64,000 nucleotides of DNA from Eremomyces bilateralis CBS 781.70 (taxonomy: Eukaryota; Ascomycota; Dothideomycetes; Eremomycetales; Eremomycetaceae): the NCBI RefSeq assembly GCF_010015585.1, contig NW_022985080.1, forward strand, positions 1 through 64,000. Direction: 5' to 3'. Position numbers and translations under genes: made by a program. The notes under the pieces were generated by a model, which had not been told where the DNA came from, searched no databases, and saw nothing but the letters and a program-made list of their open reading frames with translations. This document shows, in pieces, positions 47,431 to 61,249 of the stretch. Position 1 is the stretch's first letter; every line of letters begins with the position of its first letter.

Positions 47431-48317
47431 TCATGAATCGACATCCATTTTCTCAGCGGTTCCGGCCGGTTGATCGTCGCCCAGCTCGTGGACCGTCACG
47501 TACTTTGAGATGTCGTCTCGCGTGATCACCTTCTCCTTCAACACCGCGGTCGTGCCCTGAGCAAACTTGTAGTCCCTCTGCTTCTGCGCCCGCTGATTCG
47601 GCGTCCGGAAGTTCCGCATCAACGTCGTCTTCTCCTCTGTGATCACGCACACATCCACATTACTTCCACTCCCCAAATCATTCCAGATTCCCGCCTCGAT
47701 CGCGTCCGCACACAGCTTCACCGCCGCCTCCCGCGTCATCACCTTCTCCCACTTCGTCTCAAACACCGACATGGCCGCCAACGACCCCGACCCCATCGTC
47801 ACGTACGGCAGCTTGTCTGTGGAGCCGTGCGCGTGCACGGTGAAGAGGTGCGGCCCCGTGGGGTCGACGCCGGCGACGACGAGATACGCGCCGATGTGGC
47901 CCTGGTAGCGGAAGAGGTGCTGCTTCAGCAGGGTCATGCAGGTGACGACGCGCGGTTTGCGGCCGGTGAAGAGTCCGTGCAGCTCGAGGTTGGAGGAGAT
48001 GAGCGCGGTGGTGAATTCGGTGTCGGCGGCGGTGCCGGCGCCGGCGCACCAGATCTGCGGGGAGATGTAGTGGAGCTTTTCGCAGTTCTGGAGGAGGGCT
48101 GAGTTAGTGGAGGAGCGAGATGGAGGGAGGGAGGGAAGCTTGCCTTGTCCGCGACGATGGGACCGCTGGTGGCTCGCGTGTCGGCGGCGATGACGACTCC
48201 GCCATCGAAGAGACATCCTACGATGGTGGTACCAGTGGAAGTGGCTTTGGGGAGAGGGACGCCTTGGGCGTGCAACGCGGTATTGCGGTTATGGTTGGAG
48301 AAATCGAAGCCAGGCAT
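47431..48317 (-). CDS. pup1: 20S proteasome subunit beta-2 (trypsin-like activity)
   Basis: Minus-strand exons 48144-48317 and 47431-48087 give 276 residues. The precursor peptide ends before TTIVG, where self-cleavage exposes the catalytic Thr. The Asp in AADTRAT and the Lys in VADKNCEKLH complete the active site. The rest ([46 protein letters not shown]) is near-identical to family consensus, and a C-terminal arm follows. The 56-nt intron uses a GC-AG pair: the donor reads AAG/GCAAGC and no GT alternative keeps the conserved VADKNC sequence. It shares a promoter region with nup159. Confidence 0.95.
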
Positions 48318-49087
48318 GGTGACGGGCGAGATGCGAGATGGGTATGTGTAGGGAGCCGGGGAGGAAGCGACGCGGAAAGTCGAAGGGACGAAAGGTAGCC
48401 GAAGGCAGAGTTTGTAGAGGTATAAGAGTAATGAGTGAGTACGGTAAGAGTTGGTGATGGAGTGTTGGCTATATTGTCTCTTGCTGTTTAGCCAGTTGCT
48501 TCAGTTGCAGGAGATGATGAAGCTCAAGGCCGCCTGGACAAGTTGAGGAAGGAGCTCCAGCTCTGGAGCTCAGGCACTCAGGCAGACACTCAGGCAGACA
48601 CTCAGGCAGAGGAGCCCTGTCGTGTCGCGGCTAACCTGGCGGGAAATTTGCACGTGGCGGCAATTGGACCATTCACCATGGGATAATAGACGCCACCCCG
48701 GCATTTGCCGCCGACGCGCCTTCGTGAACTCAGAAACATGAGAACTTCGACATTCTGATCAGCGTTGTCATGTAGTTGATAGCTGCATCTGCACTACTAC
48801 TACGGTCCTGTGCTCTTCACCAGAGTGCTCGCCGTGTACATTCACTCCGCACGATTTTCCAACGAAACTTGCAATTCTTCCGCCCCAGCCCGAACCGGCT
48901 GCCCTCTCATTCGTTCCATCGCTCCTCTGATAGCTTCCACTCCGACTACCATCGCGACGGTCACGCGTCTCCTACTCCGTCGCATTCCAGTTCGAAAGAC
49001 GAAAATAATTCGGACAGCACCCAGCAGCGGACTACCCCGTCGAAAGAGCTTGGTCCTGGTTATATCAGGGCAAAACTAGCATTCAGC
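48318..49087. promoter_or_regulatory. Divergent promoter pup1/nup159
   Basis: 770 bp. Three perfect copies of the 12-mer CACTCAGGCAGA lie at 48575-48610, and a CACGTG E-box at 48651-48656. A frame open from 48776 into nup159 exon 1 has ATGs, but the first residues matching the family follow the ATG at 49088. Confidence 0.5.
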
Positions 49088-52000
49088 ATGGCGGCAGCAG
49101 CTTTGGGTGGAGGCTTGCCTGCTCCGCAAGCTAATGGAGGACCGGACCTTGATGAAGTGACTACGGATGTACGTTACTCGGTGATGAGTTTGGATTGGAA
49201 TCATCCACTGACCTCATGATACAGAACCTCGGATTCCAGGCCTTAAATGGCGAAACCAAGATCAAACTCCTCCCAACGCCATGGCCCGCCGACAAATTAC
49301 CTCCACCGACCTCCTCTCTACTCAGCATATCCGCCGCGAAAGGGCTCCTCGCCGCAGCAAGCCCCGAAGCGCTAATAATATCGTCGACAGAAACTGTCCG
49401 AAACGCATTCACGGCAGAAGTACAGGGTGTGAAGCAAGTCAAACCGTTCCAGCCACAAGCCACCTTACCTGTCCCGCGTATCTCCCACGTTGCGTTCTCC
49501 GCGAACGGCTCATTCCTGGTCATATGTGCCGAGGACGGCGGAGGATTAGCCATCTATAACGTCGACTCGCTCTCCGGGGGCAACAAGGAGCCCGCTTTCC
49601 AGATCAGCACGAACGGCGTGGCGGTTCGCGCGCTGCTGCCCAACCCTGCACCGGAACTGGAGAAATATTTCGCGGTCGTGCTTACCGGTGCACAGGTTCT
49701 CTTAGCCGATCTCCAGGAAAAGCAGCTGGTGAATGGGACGGCCGGGAATCAAGTTCTTCATCAGAATGTCAGCTGCGTATCGTGGAGCAACAAGGGCAAG
49801 CAATTTGTCGCTGGCCTCGCCGACGGCACCGCTGTTCAATTGGACCCTTCCGGCAATCCAAAAGCGCTGATACCGCGCCCTCCACAGCTTGAAAGTGGCC
49901 ATGCTGGTGAGTCTGCTCATTGATACCCTCGTTGCCTATGACTGACGTGACCTAGTCTCCCAGATATCATGGCTTGCGAATGACAGTTTCTTGATGATTT
50001 ACGCTCCCACACAGTTTGAGGCCGACCGTGCGCCTGACTCAACAGCCTACCTGGTCACACGACAAAAAGGCACGACGAATTTCGCGTTCCAAAAGTTGAA
50101 TGAACCATGTGGACCCTTCGGCCTGAATCGATCCCCCCCACACCACTTCATTTCAAGGCTCCGAGAATGGCCTCCTGCGTTATCAGATTTGATAATCGTT
50201 TCATCGACTGCATCGCAAGACGTGGGGTTGTACACGCAGTCAGCCAAACCCCTAGGGCCGGTCGTGGGCGAGAAGTCGCCAGAGGCTGTGACTAACCAGT
50301 ACACGTTTACTTCGATGGCGAATGACAGTAGACGCGCTCAACTACCGATATCATTCGTAGACGACATGTCGGACACTTCGCCCATTGGCATGTCGCTAGA
50401 CCTATCGAGTCGAGAGAAAGCACATCGGCCGATCCCTGCCGAGGAAGAGATTGAAGAATCTCCTACACCTGTCCCCGCGTTGATGATACTCAATAACGAA
50501 GGGTCGCTATCCGCTTGGTGGATTATCTACAATGATTCTATCCGAGAATCGACGGCTTATCCCGGTCTCGCTTCCGCAGGAACACTCAAGAGTTCGGTGA
50601 GTTCGCAGAAGACAGAGCAACCAACAAGTCCATTTGGACAAGTAAAGCCTCAAGGCTTGGCATTTGGTGCCTCTACCTTTACAAAACCTGCGGCGCCGGC
50701 TTTTGGCTCACCGGGTGGAGGGGCAGCCTTTGGCGGAGCATCTACTCTCGGCCAGAAGCAATCAGCTTGGGGCACTTCTACTCCAGCCGGATCAGCCTTT
50801 GGTGGGCCAGCTGCTTTGGGCCAGAAACCGTCCGTGTGGGGCGGCGCTGCTGCTGGTGCGCCGCAAACCGGTGGTGTCGCCTTCGGTCAATCATCGTTCG
50901 GGTCAACTCCCACCTTCGCAAAGCCTGCCTTTGGTTCTCCGGCTCCGCTCGGGAGTACGAATACTGCCGGTACCTCTTTCGGTTCGGTCGGAGGCATCGG
51001 TGCTCGTTCATCGCCATGGGGAGCTGCTTCCTCTCAGCCTGCGAAACCCGCCGGTGGTGAGAAACCAGCTCCATTTGGCGCCTTTGCAGCATCCGGGAAC
51101 AAGGCCACAGCATCACCATTTGCTACCCTTCCGAAAGATCAAACTCGTGGCTCCGATTTTGGGTCTGGATCGGCCTTGACGGCTACTCCGTCTTCAGCAT
51201 TTGGTACCCCTCCACTGCAAAGTTTTGCCTCAACTGTGTCAATTAACTCGACTACAGGTGGATCCACTATAGGCACCTCATCTTTTGGGAACACTACCAC
51301 CCCTCAAGCGTCGGGAGTCTTCGGTCAAAAGCAACCCGAAGCCCCTGAAACGAAAGACGCGGACATGGATGAGGATACAATGGATGACTCGGCGCCGCAA
51401 CCCGCGAAAGAACCCCTTAAACCCAGCGGGGCATTTGGGGGGACTGGCTTCTCTCTGGGAAGTACATTCAAGCCTAGCACAGACAAAGAGAAGGAAAGCA
51501 CCGGTGATGAAAAGACGGACCAGAAGGCTGGGTCGGCATATAGTTCTTTTGGCAATGCTCTTGGAGATGCTCTTAAGCAACCCAACCTTCCGGTGCCGGA
51601 AACTCCACTGAAGAAAGAGTCTGGATTAGATGGACTCAAACCGACAGATATCTCTACTACATCTGCATCGCCGCCCAAACTGCCTGCCGCGCCCACTTTG
51701 TTCCCAAGCATCAACAAGGAACCAGCAAAACTGCCTGAAGCCGCTCCAGGTCTGACTACAGGTCAACCAAGCACTTCTCCCTTTGGGAAGGCCCAGCAAA
51801 CCGAGGTCGTGGAGGCCGCAGCAAAGCCACTGGATGACAATGATGATGAGGATTTAGAAGAAGAGCCTGAAGTGGCCCCCGAAGACGACGCGCCGCTTCC
51901 ACCAGATCCTACTACCGTTGCCAGACCGAGTTGGTTTTCACAGGCTCCGCCTGGAGCAAAACCCACCTCGTCGCAAGATGGTACAGCGGATAAAGAGGGA

Positions 52001-53596
52001 GACCATCCGAAGTCGAAAATTCCGAACATAATACCCTACGAACAACCGCAGCTCCTGCAGCCCACACCAGCCAAATCATTCCTAATGCCAACAGCCCCGA
52101 GTCCCCCGCCGCCTGGTGACCAGCATATATCCTCCACAACACCCGCCGGCCTTCCGAAAGGACCAACATTTTTGCCGCCATATAAAGCGGGTCAACGCTC
52201 ACCTCGCTCACCGAGCCCTGTCCGCTCGGCCTCAACTCCGGTATCCCGTCCCATTTCAGTGGGCGTTCGCCAGCCATCTCGGCCTTCCTCCCGGACAGCG
52301 CTATCGCAGACGCAGACCGCAGCGCAGGAACCCCAGGAGATCCCCGATCTTGCTGCAACTGCTCTCCAACGTCGACCCGTCACGCCGCCTATTTCCAGCC
52401 TGCAGGATGAAGAAGCAGAAGAAACCCAGCGGATGCTGGCGGCACCGACGAATCAAAAACTCAAGCTGGAGAAATTCACTGCTCGCAAGGACTACGTCGG
52501 AGCGTCGGAAACTCTCGCCTCACGTGACGATATTCCCTCGCAGATCGAGCGTCTGTTCCGGGACATCAATTCCATGATCGACACCCTCGGTCTCAACGCC
52601 CGCACGCTCAACGAATTCATCCGTGGCCACGAGGAGCTCCTCGCTGACGATGGCCGCGAAAAAGAGGACCTGCTCGACCGCGACGTGGACGCCGACTTCG
52701 ACGCCGTCCTCGCGGGCGACATCCCCCAAGACGTCTGGGTTCTCAGCGAGGTGGAGGATCTGAACATGCTCCTCAACTCTATGGAGCAGCAACTGGACGA
52801 AGGCCGCGTGACCGACCCCAGAGAGAAGGTGCGCAAGGCTGTGCAGATGAAACGCGACGTCGTCAAGCTGCGCCACGCCGTCACAGGGCTCCGGTCGGTG
52901 ATCGAGTCGGCGCGCGACCCCGCAGCGAAGGAAGCGCGGAAATCCGCCCCGCTCGAGCTGCACCAGGCGGCCGCGCAGGCGGACCTGCGGGCGAAGTTCG
53001 GCGGGCTCCAGCGGAAGGTCGTGGAGGCGGAAGATGGCATCGCGGTGCTGCGCGCGCGCATCGCGCAGGCGGAGGCGCGGGCAGGCGGGAAGAGCGTGCC
53101 GACGGTGGAAGCGGTGGCGAAGACGGTGGAGAAGATGATGCGGTTGTGGGAGGAGCGGGTGGCTGATTTGGATGTGTTGGAGGTGGAGGTCAAGAAACTG
53201 CGGCTCCGAGATGGGTCACGGCTGGATCGGAGTACTGGCGGGCTGGGTGAGAGGGACGGCTATAGCACGCCTGTGCGAGGGAGGGACGAGCCGAGCGAGA
53301 GAGGCACGCCGTTCATCACGCCAAGAAGTCGGATAGACGACGGGGCAATGACGAGCAGTGTGCGGAGCCTACGGAGCATGGGGAGTGTGAGGAGCAGTGT
53401 GAGGGGACGGACGTTCAAGTTGGACTACGGGAGGAGTTATGGGAACGAGTCGCTGGTTCAGGATGTCACGCGAGAAGACGTCAAGCGAGTTGAGGGTCTG
53501 ATGAGAAAGAGGAGAGTGGTCCAGGATACACTGAAAGGTTTGATTGCGGCCAATGGGCCAAAGATCACGGAAGTTGGGACGAAGACCTATGGATAG
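49088..53596 (+). CDS. nup159: Nucleoporin Nup159 (Nup214 family)
   Basis: Exons 49088-49168, 49225-49906 and 49956-53596 give 1467 residues, typical for the family. The N-terminal about 400 residues form the beta-propeller that in yeast docks the helicase Dbp5 on the cytoplasmic face of the pore. A long FG-repeat region follows (about 430-760) with motifs such as AFG, PFG and SFG, then an acidic patch (DDNDDEDLEEEPEVAPEDD). A Pro/Ser-rich stretch leads to C-terminal coiled coils (about 1040-1350) that anchor Nup159 in the Nup82 complex. Role: mRNA export. The introns are 56 and 49 nt, both in the propeller. An in-frame extension upstream of 49088 is open but not conserved-looking. Confidence 0.93.
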
Positions 53597-56209
53597 TATG
53601 GGTACTTTACATTGTTTATTAAGCACCTATAGCGTACACATATCGTAGTTGGGCGTCAAAACACTGGACCATTTTGATACGTCCGTTGCCTATTTCAACA
53701 TGAAAGAAACCTTCCTTACACCACCCCTGAGATATCGTCAAGCTTGATCACCGCGAGCCAATCGACCACCTCGCACTAACAATCGCTCATGACTATCCAA
53801 TAACACACAATTAACCATTGCTTGATCCAATACCTACGTACGTACACATTATATTCACTTATTCTCTCAGAATTCAATAATAGGGGGCAGTTGGCTGATG
53901 TCCTTCAGCTCCACCTTTCCGAAGTTTATCCATTGCCGCCTGGCATCTCCGCGGTGGTGAACTGGTGATACGTCGAAATTTAAGGACGTTTCACGACCTT
54001 AAGGTTCATGCTGTTCCGAGACACATCACCGACTGACGTCTTCCAAAGGTAATTCCTGTGATGGCTTCTTGAAAACGCATCATTTGGTCTAGCAAAAGTC
54101 GACGTGGCTGGCATGGTTGTCACCACTGGACGCCAAGAAGCTGATCATGGTGAAAACCGGAGAGCGTCAACAAATGCGGTCGCATATCTGAATGTGTTTC
54201 TCCGGAACCGAATTTCTTGCTCCAACTACCTGCCTGGCTTCCCGATCCCACATAATGACCGGGATGGCGAAGTTCATCGTTCGATGATGGAGAGCTCTAT
54301 TCTTGTCTCGCACAGTTTGATGGATGATGCTTGCATTGCATGCCACGATTCCCGCTGGCCGATCCATGGTCTTACCATTGGGGACATGGTCGGGAATGGG
54401 GCCGTCTTGCAGTATCATGAAGCTATCCTTTCCATCTCAGTGCTGTCATCGCTTTAGTCGATCGAGACAACAGTTGTCCATCGTCTAATTAGAAAGACCA
54501 CGGTTGGCTCCAGCTGGTCACGACAGCCACTGACAGGCCCAGGCCGGGTGGGTCCTCACACCTCCCCAAGCTGGGTATTACTTGTCAGAGTCCGATGGAC
54601 TATGTGTCTTGCCGGCGAAATATACCAGATTTCGAACCGGATGAACGCCTGAACCAGCCAAATTGATGGGGCGAGGTTTGCACTTGTAGGTTTGATTTGA
54701 TGAGTTTGGCTCGGCTGACGGCGACTGCAATTTGAGGCTCTCTCAGATATATTGCACCCCTAGTCCGTATGCCCTGTCTCCATATATTGCTCTCGAGTTC
54801 TTTCTTTAGGCCTTGGCCTACCTACTATGTATTAGATGGTACTTTATTTAAAGTTCGAATGTATTTTGTACACGTGCTAACTACATGGTCAGGGAGAAAG
54901 GAGTCGGTTCTGGTAGGTATGGTATGCTTGTGGATGAAACATACGGAGTATCGGAGTATCCAAGAACCCAGACGCGTCCACCAGTGGCAAGACATCAGTA
55001 CGTGTACATGCATGTAGCATTGCAATATCTCAACTAACCTTTAATTAACAGGATTTAAGAAAGCCTCGTTTAGCCATTGGAGTCTGCCCTATTTCCTATC
55101 CGGACAAGAATATGCAATGCAGGGTTTGTCTCGGGTGCGAGTACCGCATCAACCATCATCCCTACCTGTAATCAACCGATATTCAGGGACAGGCACGAAG
55201 ACAAGGCGATGTCTGCTAAGGATCCACGTCTCGCAAACCTGATACATTATTCCGAGCTGCTGCACCAAGGACAGTCGCGCATGGAGGCGCCGCCACTCGA
55301 TCAGCCGGACAGGTCGGGTCCTCCTTGTATGCCGTCCTGCAGTGAGCCTTAACTCCAGTGTTCTGCTCTTACTTGCAAGTTGCGACGTCCTCTTCCTCCG
55401 CATCGTCACCACATTCATTCTCTCGCTTTATCCTGCAGTGAATCTGTCAAGGAGGGCATTTCAGTGGACAATCTTGTGTCTATCAGCCAGTAGCACGCCA
55501 AGTTCTACTCTACTGGCTGTTGATTCCGAGAAACGGTTGAGAGGTATGAATCAGTGAAGTCCTTCTTATTATCTGCATCCATCCTCGTCCACATTCCATC
55601 CTCAATTCTCCAGTCTCCACAACAACCCAATGCTCATTTCTCCGCATCCACGCCTTCACTAATTGACATCTGGCATTGCAGATCCGATCGAATTCGTCGT
55701 TGACGCCACGGTCTTTATCACCAGTATGTTTGTATTCCTTCATTGGCCAGTTTCGGTGCTTCTGGTTCTAGAACCTTTGCTGTTATCCTTTACCTCCTCC
55801 CCTCTATACACCTTAAATCTTTATCATCCAAAGCACTGCTTCAGAGTCTCAATTCAACTGCGAGTCTCCAATATTCTCTATCGCAGAGTATCGAGATTAT
55901 TAGCTGCCAGTGTGGCATGGACATGTAGACTGGGCTTTCACCTTCCTGTCTTATTGTATCCCCCCCTTTTGTCAACCTCGTGATCTTCTGATCGTCTGGT
56001 TGACTTACTACACCGCCGCAGCACATAGCAGCGCCTTTCTCCGCTGTGCGCCCAACTAGCCTTCGGCGCCGTCCAGTCACCGTAACCCACTCTCATTTGT
56101 GGCCAACACTCTGTTGTAGAAGCAAACTAACACTGGGGGGCGATAGTCACGGTGTCTACCATATCAGTCATTTAGCTTTTCCTACCGTCACTCGCTAGCA
56201 GCTTCTAAG
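53597..56209. other. Intergenic region upstream of the GH17 gene
   Basis: 2.6 kb with no supported gene. ORFs (for example 54104-54457 and 55077-55352) have no domain. From about 55560 the sequence is pyrimidine-rich and probably forms the GH17 promoter and leader. No repeats or RNA genes seen. Confidence 0.45.
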
Positions 56210-57486
56210 ATGAAGCCTTCCAACCTCCTCGCTGGGGCATCCACACTCATTACAGTGACTTCGGCTCTGGCTATCGGCCAGAATCATCATGGCGGTAAGT
56301 TGATATGCCCTTTGCGCATATCAACCTTTGCTAATGCCAATTAGTCCATAGGAAGATACACGACAAGCGTGACACTGTCACGATATTGGACGTGGTAACT
56401 TCAACGGCTGCCGAGAAGGTCACTGTTATTCACGATCAATTCGGGAATGTTCTGGCAACCCATTTCCCAGTCGTGCCCGAGATGAACGAGGCCCTCAACC
56501 CCGAACTTGCCGATGCTGCTGTTAATGTTGCACCCGATCCTACGATCACATCAGTGGTCGCAGTCGAGACTGCAGTCAATGTTGCTGTGCCTGTTCCTTC
56601 ACCGAAACCGGCACCTTCTCCGGAACCATCTCCTGCGCCTGCGCCAGCTGCCGCTGCCGTTCCTGCTGGGGACGGGCTAATCTCATCTGGTCGTGGCATC
56701 AGTTGGAACCCTTGGGTTGGGACAGAAGGCGCTGCAACATGCAAGACTCAAGAACAAATCAACGCCGAGGTGGCCGAGCTCCGACATTTCAGCTATATCC
56801 GTCTGTACAGCACCGAGTGCCAGCAAATCGCAAAGATTCTCGAGGCCGGGTGGGATCGCAAGCTCATTCTCGGCGTCTGGAACCTTGACGAGGGATTTAA
56901 CGAGGACCTTAGGAGGATCACCAGCACTGTGACGGGGTCGAAGCAAGGATGGAGCCAAATCATGGCGGTCACCATTGGCAATGAAGACCATGTCCGTGGG
57001 GACCATGCATCCGCTCCTGGTAAAGTCATCGATCGCCTGAGTGCTGCCCGAGGCGTGTTACGCGCAGCCGGGTACACTGGACCGGTTGCACATGTTGAGA
57101 ACGAAGCCGGATTCGCTGTCCCGGGTGGTATTGACACCTGCCTCCAAAGTGACTTTGTTGCCCTTAATGCGCACGCGTTTTTCGATCCGAATTCGTCGGC
57201 GGAGAATGCAGGACAGGCCGTCCAGAACGCCGTGAACCGAATTAAGAAGCACTGTGGCGGCAAGCAGGTCATTGTGATGGAATCGGGTTGGCCCCATAGC
57301 GGCACCGCGAATGGACTGGCTATTCCTTCCCCTGAGGAACAAGGCAAAGCCATCCGGTCTCTGAAGAGTACGTTCCAGACGGACATCGTGTTGTTTTCGT
57401 CCCACGATGATGCTTGGAAGAGGGACTTCTCGGGTTCCTACGGTGCAGAGAAGTTCTGGGGTATCTTGGGCATGGGCGAAGCCTAA
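56210..57486 (+). CDS. Secreted GH17 beta-glucanase (Scw/BtgE type)
   Basis: Exons 56210-56294 and 56345-57486 (50-nt intron) give 408 residues. A signal peptide (1-21, ending ALA) is followed by a Lys-Arg site near residue 36 and a Pro/Ala/Ser-rich linker (about 85-112) with PSPEPSPAPAP. The GH17 barrel fills the rest. GISWNPWVG opens it; the expected acid/base Glu is in TIGNEDHV and the nucleophile Glu in VMESGWP. Such enzymes cut or transfer 1,3-beta-glucan in the fungal wall, the polymer made by the fks product in the same window. There is no GPI-anchor tail: the protein ends directly after the barrel (LGMGEA). It converges with prp16. Confidence 0.92.
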
Positions 57487-57964
57487 ATGTGCGGTCCGTT
57501 ACCCGAGCCCAGATGTTGGGGTTTCGTGTCTGGAATACACATGAACCACAAACACACGATGATCATGACCTTTTCCCCCCTTCTTATCGCCTTCAGCTGC
57601 AATTCATGTACGATATTAAGCGGCTGGACATCCATAGCGTTGAAATCTTGTCTACTGTTCATATTATCACACAGATGGGAGAGGATCACACACAGAATTC
57701 AAAAGCCAAGGTCTTCTGTTCACAGCCTTAATCCATTCCTATCTTGTGTGACGCATTCCACATCACAAAGCACCCCTAGCGGTATCGTGTAAGGTCTAGA
57801 AAGTTCTGTAAGAAACCGTTGGAGAAGAGCAGAGTTGGAGGAGTAAAATATTCCAAATCACACTCCTGTATGAAGCGGCTTGTAGGCAAGATATCCGCAA
57901 TATTAAGCGCAGGAGCGGGTGCATATGGTTGGGTATAAATATCATCTAACCGCTTGACATTGTG
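57487..57964. other. 3' regions of GH17 and prp16
   Basis: 478 bp between convergent genes. Contains only 3' UTR-like AT-rich sequence; no gene or repeat seen. Confidence 0.5.
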
Positions 57965-60943
57965 TTAGAAGCCTCTCCCAAACTTTGACCTCACTGGTTT
58001 CCTCACTACTCCGCCGGCCTGCACACTGACTTTCGTCTCCACAGCCATCGACTTCTTCACGGCCGCTTTGCTTCTATTCATTTCTTCTTGTATCTTCTTC
58101 TCCTCCCGTTCCCGGTCTTCCGCCATCTTTGCCTCCAACTCCGCCTTTCGGTTGAACTCCATCTCCGTCACCCGCTTATCCCGCGCGGAGTACCCTTTCT
58201 CTTTGATGGAGTAAAACACGCCACCGAGGTCGGCTAGCCAATGCGGATCCACCGCCGTGACGCAGGACATGTACTCCTTCGACGTGAGGATCAGCTCGTG
58301 GTAGATGACGTAGTCGGGGAGGTAGCCGAGACCGTACAGGGCGCTAGTCGGGTGCAGTTGGACGGTGATGCTGGTGCGAAGATTGACATACTCGCCGATG
58401 CCTTTGACTTTGGCGGCCTGGTGGTAGTAGCCTGAGCAAATGCACTTGCGGATGATATCCCAGTCCGTCCCGCAGCTGACGAGTTCCATTTTCTGCAGCT
58501 GCATGATGTCTTGGATCTGCTGGCGGATCTCTTTGGCGCGACGCAGCGCTTTGGGATGTAAGAAGTGCTTGATGCACCATCCGTCCGAATAGCCATTCAT
58601 TCGCCATTGGCTATAGACGTGCAAGAGCGTCAGGTGGTCGGATTCCGGGACGAAAAACTTCTCCCGGGCGGCGTCGGATTCTTCCTGGCGCTCTTTCGGG
58701 CGGTAGAAGACGCTTGGGACCGAGAGCATGGAAACGATGGTAAGAACCTCTTCGCTGCAGCCGTACTCCCGAGCAGTGATGATGAGTTTTGCTAGGGACG
58801 GGTCCATAGGAAAGGCGGTCATTTTTCGGCCAAGCTCAGTTAGCTCTCCGAGGTTGTCGATTGCTCCAAGAGCCCAAAGGTCGAAGAGCGATGTCGTGAT
58901 CGTATCCTGAGGCGGTGGATCCATGAAATCGAACTCCAGGAGATCTTTCACTCCGAGAGATTTCAATAACAGCACGGTATTCGCGAGGTTGGTCCGCTGG
59001 ATCTCGGGGATGGTTTGTATATACATCTCGTCTCTGAACGCTCGCTCAGTATAAAGATGGAAGCATTTTCCCGGTCCGGTTCGACCAGCACGACCAGAAC
59101 GCTGCTGTGCATTGGCTTGCGATATAGGCGTGATCTGCAGCGTATCCATACCCATCTTTGGGTTGTACACTTTGAGCTTCGAGTACCCACCGTCCACCAC
59201 GTACATAATGCCGTCCACCGTCAGACTTGTCTCTGCAATATTGGTCGCGACAATGACTTTTCGGACGCCAGGTGCTGCCCGGTCAAAGATCTTCGCCTGC
59301 AAGTCGGCTGGCATCTGGCTGTAAATAGGGAGAATGCTCAACTTTGACGGGTTATTGAGCAACTTGAGGCGCTCTCCGATCAGTTCACAGGTGATCTCGA
59401 TGTCCTCCTGGCCAGTCATGAAGACAAGGATATCGCCTGCGTCCTGGGATACATGGATTGCCAGTACTTGTTTGACAGCGCTGTCCACGTAGTCTTCGCA
59501 TGGGGATCGAGAATACTGCACGTCGACAGGGAACGTTCGTCCGGGGATGAAGAACTCGGGGGCGCCTCCGAAAAATCGAGAAAATCGCTCCGCATTCATA
59601 GTTGCCGACGTCACGATCAATTTCAGGTCTCTTCGCCGAGCTAAGACCTTCTTAATAAGCCCCATTAAGACGTCAGTATTCAGCGCACGCTCATGGGCTT
59701 CGTCCATGATAATGACCGAATACCTATCCAAATCGGCCTCGACTAGCGACTCCCGTAGCAAGACGCCGTCTGTCATGTACTTAATAACTGTGTTCTTGCT
59801 CGTACAGTCCTCGAATCGGATAGCGTAGCCCACTAAACCGCCCAATTTGACATCCATCTCTTCACTCACACGTTTAGCCACGCTCATGGCTGCAACACGC
59901 CGTGGTTGGGTGCATCCAATCATGCCAAACTTGCCGTATCCGTCTTCGTGGAGAAATTGCGTCAATTGCGTCGTTTTGCCTGAGCCGGTCTGGCCGACCA
60001 CGATGATAACCTGATTGTCCCGGACCACTCTCAATAGCTCTTCTCGAACCGCAAAGGCAGGCAGGTACTGCCGCTGTTCTTGGAGCGTCTTACTCCGACT
60101 GAACGTGCTCTGTCCTTCGCTTTGCTTCAAATGCTCGGCAAATTTGCTCCCTCCGTTCTTTTCCGCGTCCTCGCCTGGGACGGCAGCGGCACTGTCGCCT
60201 TCGTCGTCTTTGACGCCCATCAGGTTCCCGAGCGCCGTGCCCTTCACATTGGTCGCCTCTTGGGCCTGCTTCTGCCGTTCTTTTTGTTGCCTCCGCTCTT
60301 TGACCACGCGACTACCCTTCCGACTGAAGACCGCCATGTCACTCTGCGGGTCTCGGATTGCTGGCACGGGGTCCAGCTGCTTCGTGAACACCGTCCGACC
60401 ATCGAGAAACGGTGGGCGCAGATCATGTACTAGGATGTGTACCCGCGTTCCTTCGTCATCTTCCTCAAAGTCGTGATCGAAATGCCTTCGTTGCGCGACT
60501 CCGCTCGTCAACATTCGATTCGCCTCCCACGCATCGTTGTCCTTGTTCCGCTGCACCTGTCTGGCATTTAGCCGGGTGTTCTGCTTGCGTTCCACCAAAG
60601 CAGCCTCGCGCTGCTGCTCCTTCCATGTGCTGTCGGCTGCTCCAAACGGGTTATGCGTCTCGTCGCCAAGAGCATGGCCGTTCTCTTCACCGCCATACCA
60701 GTCGCGGTCGAGCGCGTTGGTTTCTTCTTCCGCAATGTACGGTTCCGGGCCGTCGAATTCGGACTGGCGAGGAGTTGCGCTACCATGGCGGGAAGGTTGG
60801 GGGGTGCGTGAACGGGATGATGGCCTGCTTTCACGCTTGCGAAACCGTGCTGCGAGAGACGGGCGGAGCTCATCGTCGTCTCGATGTGAAGGGGGAGGGG
60901 AATTCAATCTGCGCCGCTTGGGGCTCTGTCCACGGCTACTCAT
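57965..60943 (-). CDS. prp16: Pre-mRNA-splicing DEAH-box helicase Prp16
   Basis: 992 residues in one exon. The start was set at 60943 ([14 protein letters not shown]); the frame is open 71 codons further upstream, but that part lies in the leader. The N-terminus is Arg/Ser-rich. The helicase core has motif [11 protein letters not shown], motif II DEAH, motif III SAT and motif [15 protein letters not shown] winged-helix/ratchet (HA2) and OB-fold region follow, with [13 protein letters not shown] and the [16 protein letters not shown] block. Prp16 remodels the spliceosome after the first catalytic step. Length and the conserved DRDWYGGEE segment near residue 80 fit Prp16/DHX38 rather than Prp2 or Prp22. 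It is divergent from pwp1 with 306 bp between starts. Confidence 0.95.
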   Translation of the reverse strand: MSSRGQSPKRRRLNSPPPSHRDDDELRPSLAARFRKRESRPSSRSRTPQPSRHGSATPRQSEFDGPEPYIAEEETNALDRDWYGGEENGHALGDETHNPFGAADSTWKEQQREAALVERKQNTRLNARQVQRNKDNDAWEANRMLTSGVAQRRHFDHDFEEDDEGTRVHILVHDLRPPFLDGRTVFTKQLDPVPAIRDPQSDMAVFSRKGSRVVKERRQQKERQKQAQEATNVKGTALGNLMGVKDDEGDSAAAVPGEDAEKNGGSKFAEHLKQSEGQSTFSRSKTLQEQRQYLPAFAVREELLRVVRDNQVIIVVGQTGSGKTTQLTQFLHEDGYGKFGMIGCTQPRRVAAMSVAKRVSEEMDVKLGGLVGYAIRFEDCTSKNTVIKYMTDGVLLRESLVEADLDRYSVIIMDEAHERALNTDVLMGLIKKVLARRRDLKLIVTSATMNAERFSRFFGGAPEFFIPGRTFPVDVQYSRSPCEDYVDSAVKQVLAIHVSQDAGDILVFMTGQEDIEITCELIGERLKLLNNPSKLSILPIYSQMPADLQAKIFDRAAPGVRKVIVATNIAETSLTVDGIMYVVDGGYSKLKVYNPKMGMDTLQITPISQANAQQRSGRAGRTGPGKCFHLYTERAFRDEMYIQTIPEIQRTNLANTVLLLKSLGVKDLLEFDFMDPPPQDTITTSLFDLWALGAIDNLGELTELGRKMTAFPMDPSLAKLIITAREYGCSEEVLTIVSMLSVPSVFYRPKERQEESDAAREKFFVPESDHLTLLHVYSQWRMNGYSDGWCIKHFLHPKALRRAKEIRQQIQDIMQLQKMELVSCGTDWDIIRKCICSGYYHQAAKVKGIGEYVNLRTSITVQLHPTSALYGLGYLPDYVIYHELILTSKEYMSCVTAVDPHWLADLGGVFYSIKEKGYSARDKRVTEMEFNRKAELEAKMAEDREREEKKIQEEMNRSKAAVKKSMAVETKVSVQAGGVVRKPVRSKFGRGF

Positions 60944-61249
60944 GGTAGAGGATGCAAAGAATTCTGATCGCACGCTATCGTTGTAATGTATGGGATTGTG
61001 AATGTGAATTTTGCCTTCAACGTACAGAATAGAACCTGGAGGTTGGAGGTTGGAGGTTCGTTGTCGCTGATCAGATCTCGAATCTGGTATAAGGTCAGCC
61101 ACAGCGCCACACCAAATCGTCAGGGTTCGCCGCACATTTCGAACTGGTCTGTGCACTTCGACTCTGATATCTTTTTATCTTAAAATTTCCTGACCGCGAG
61201 AATTTCAGAGAAGAAGTAGAGAGGTAACAGTCTCTGCAAATCCGAGAAA
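60944..61249. promoter_or_regulatory. Divergent promoter prp16/pwp1
   Basis: 306 bp separating the start codons of two RNA-processing genes transcribed away from each other. A short tandem GGTTGGA/GGTTGGAG occurs at about 61038-61055. No E-box or TATA box seen. Co-regulation is possible but inferred from layout alone. Confidence 0.55.
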
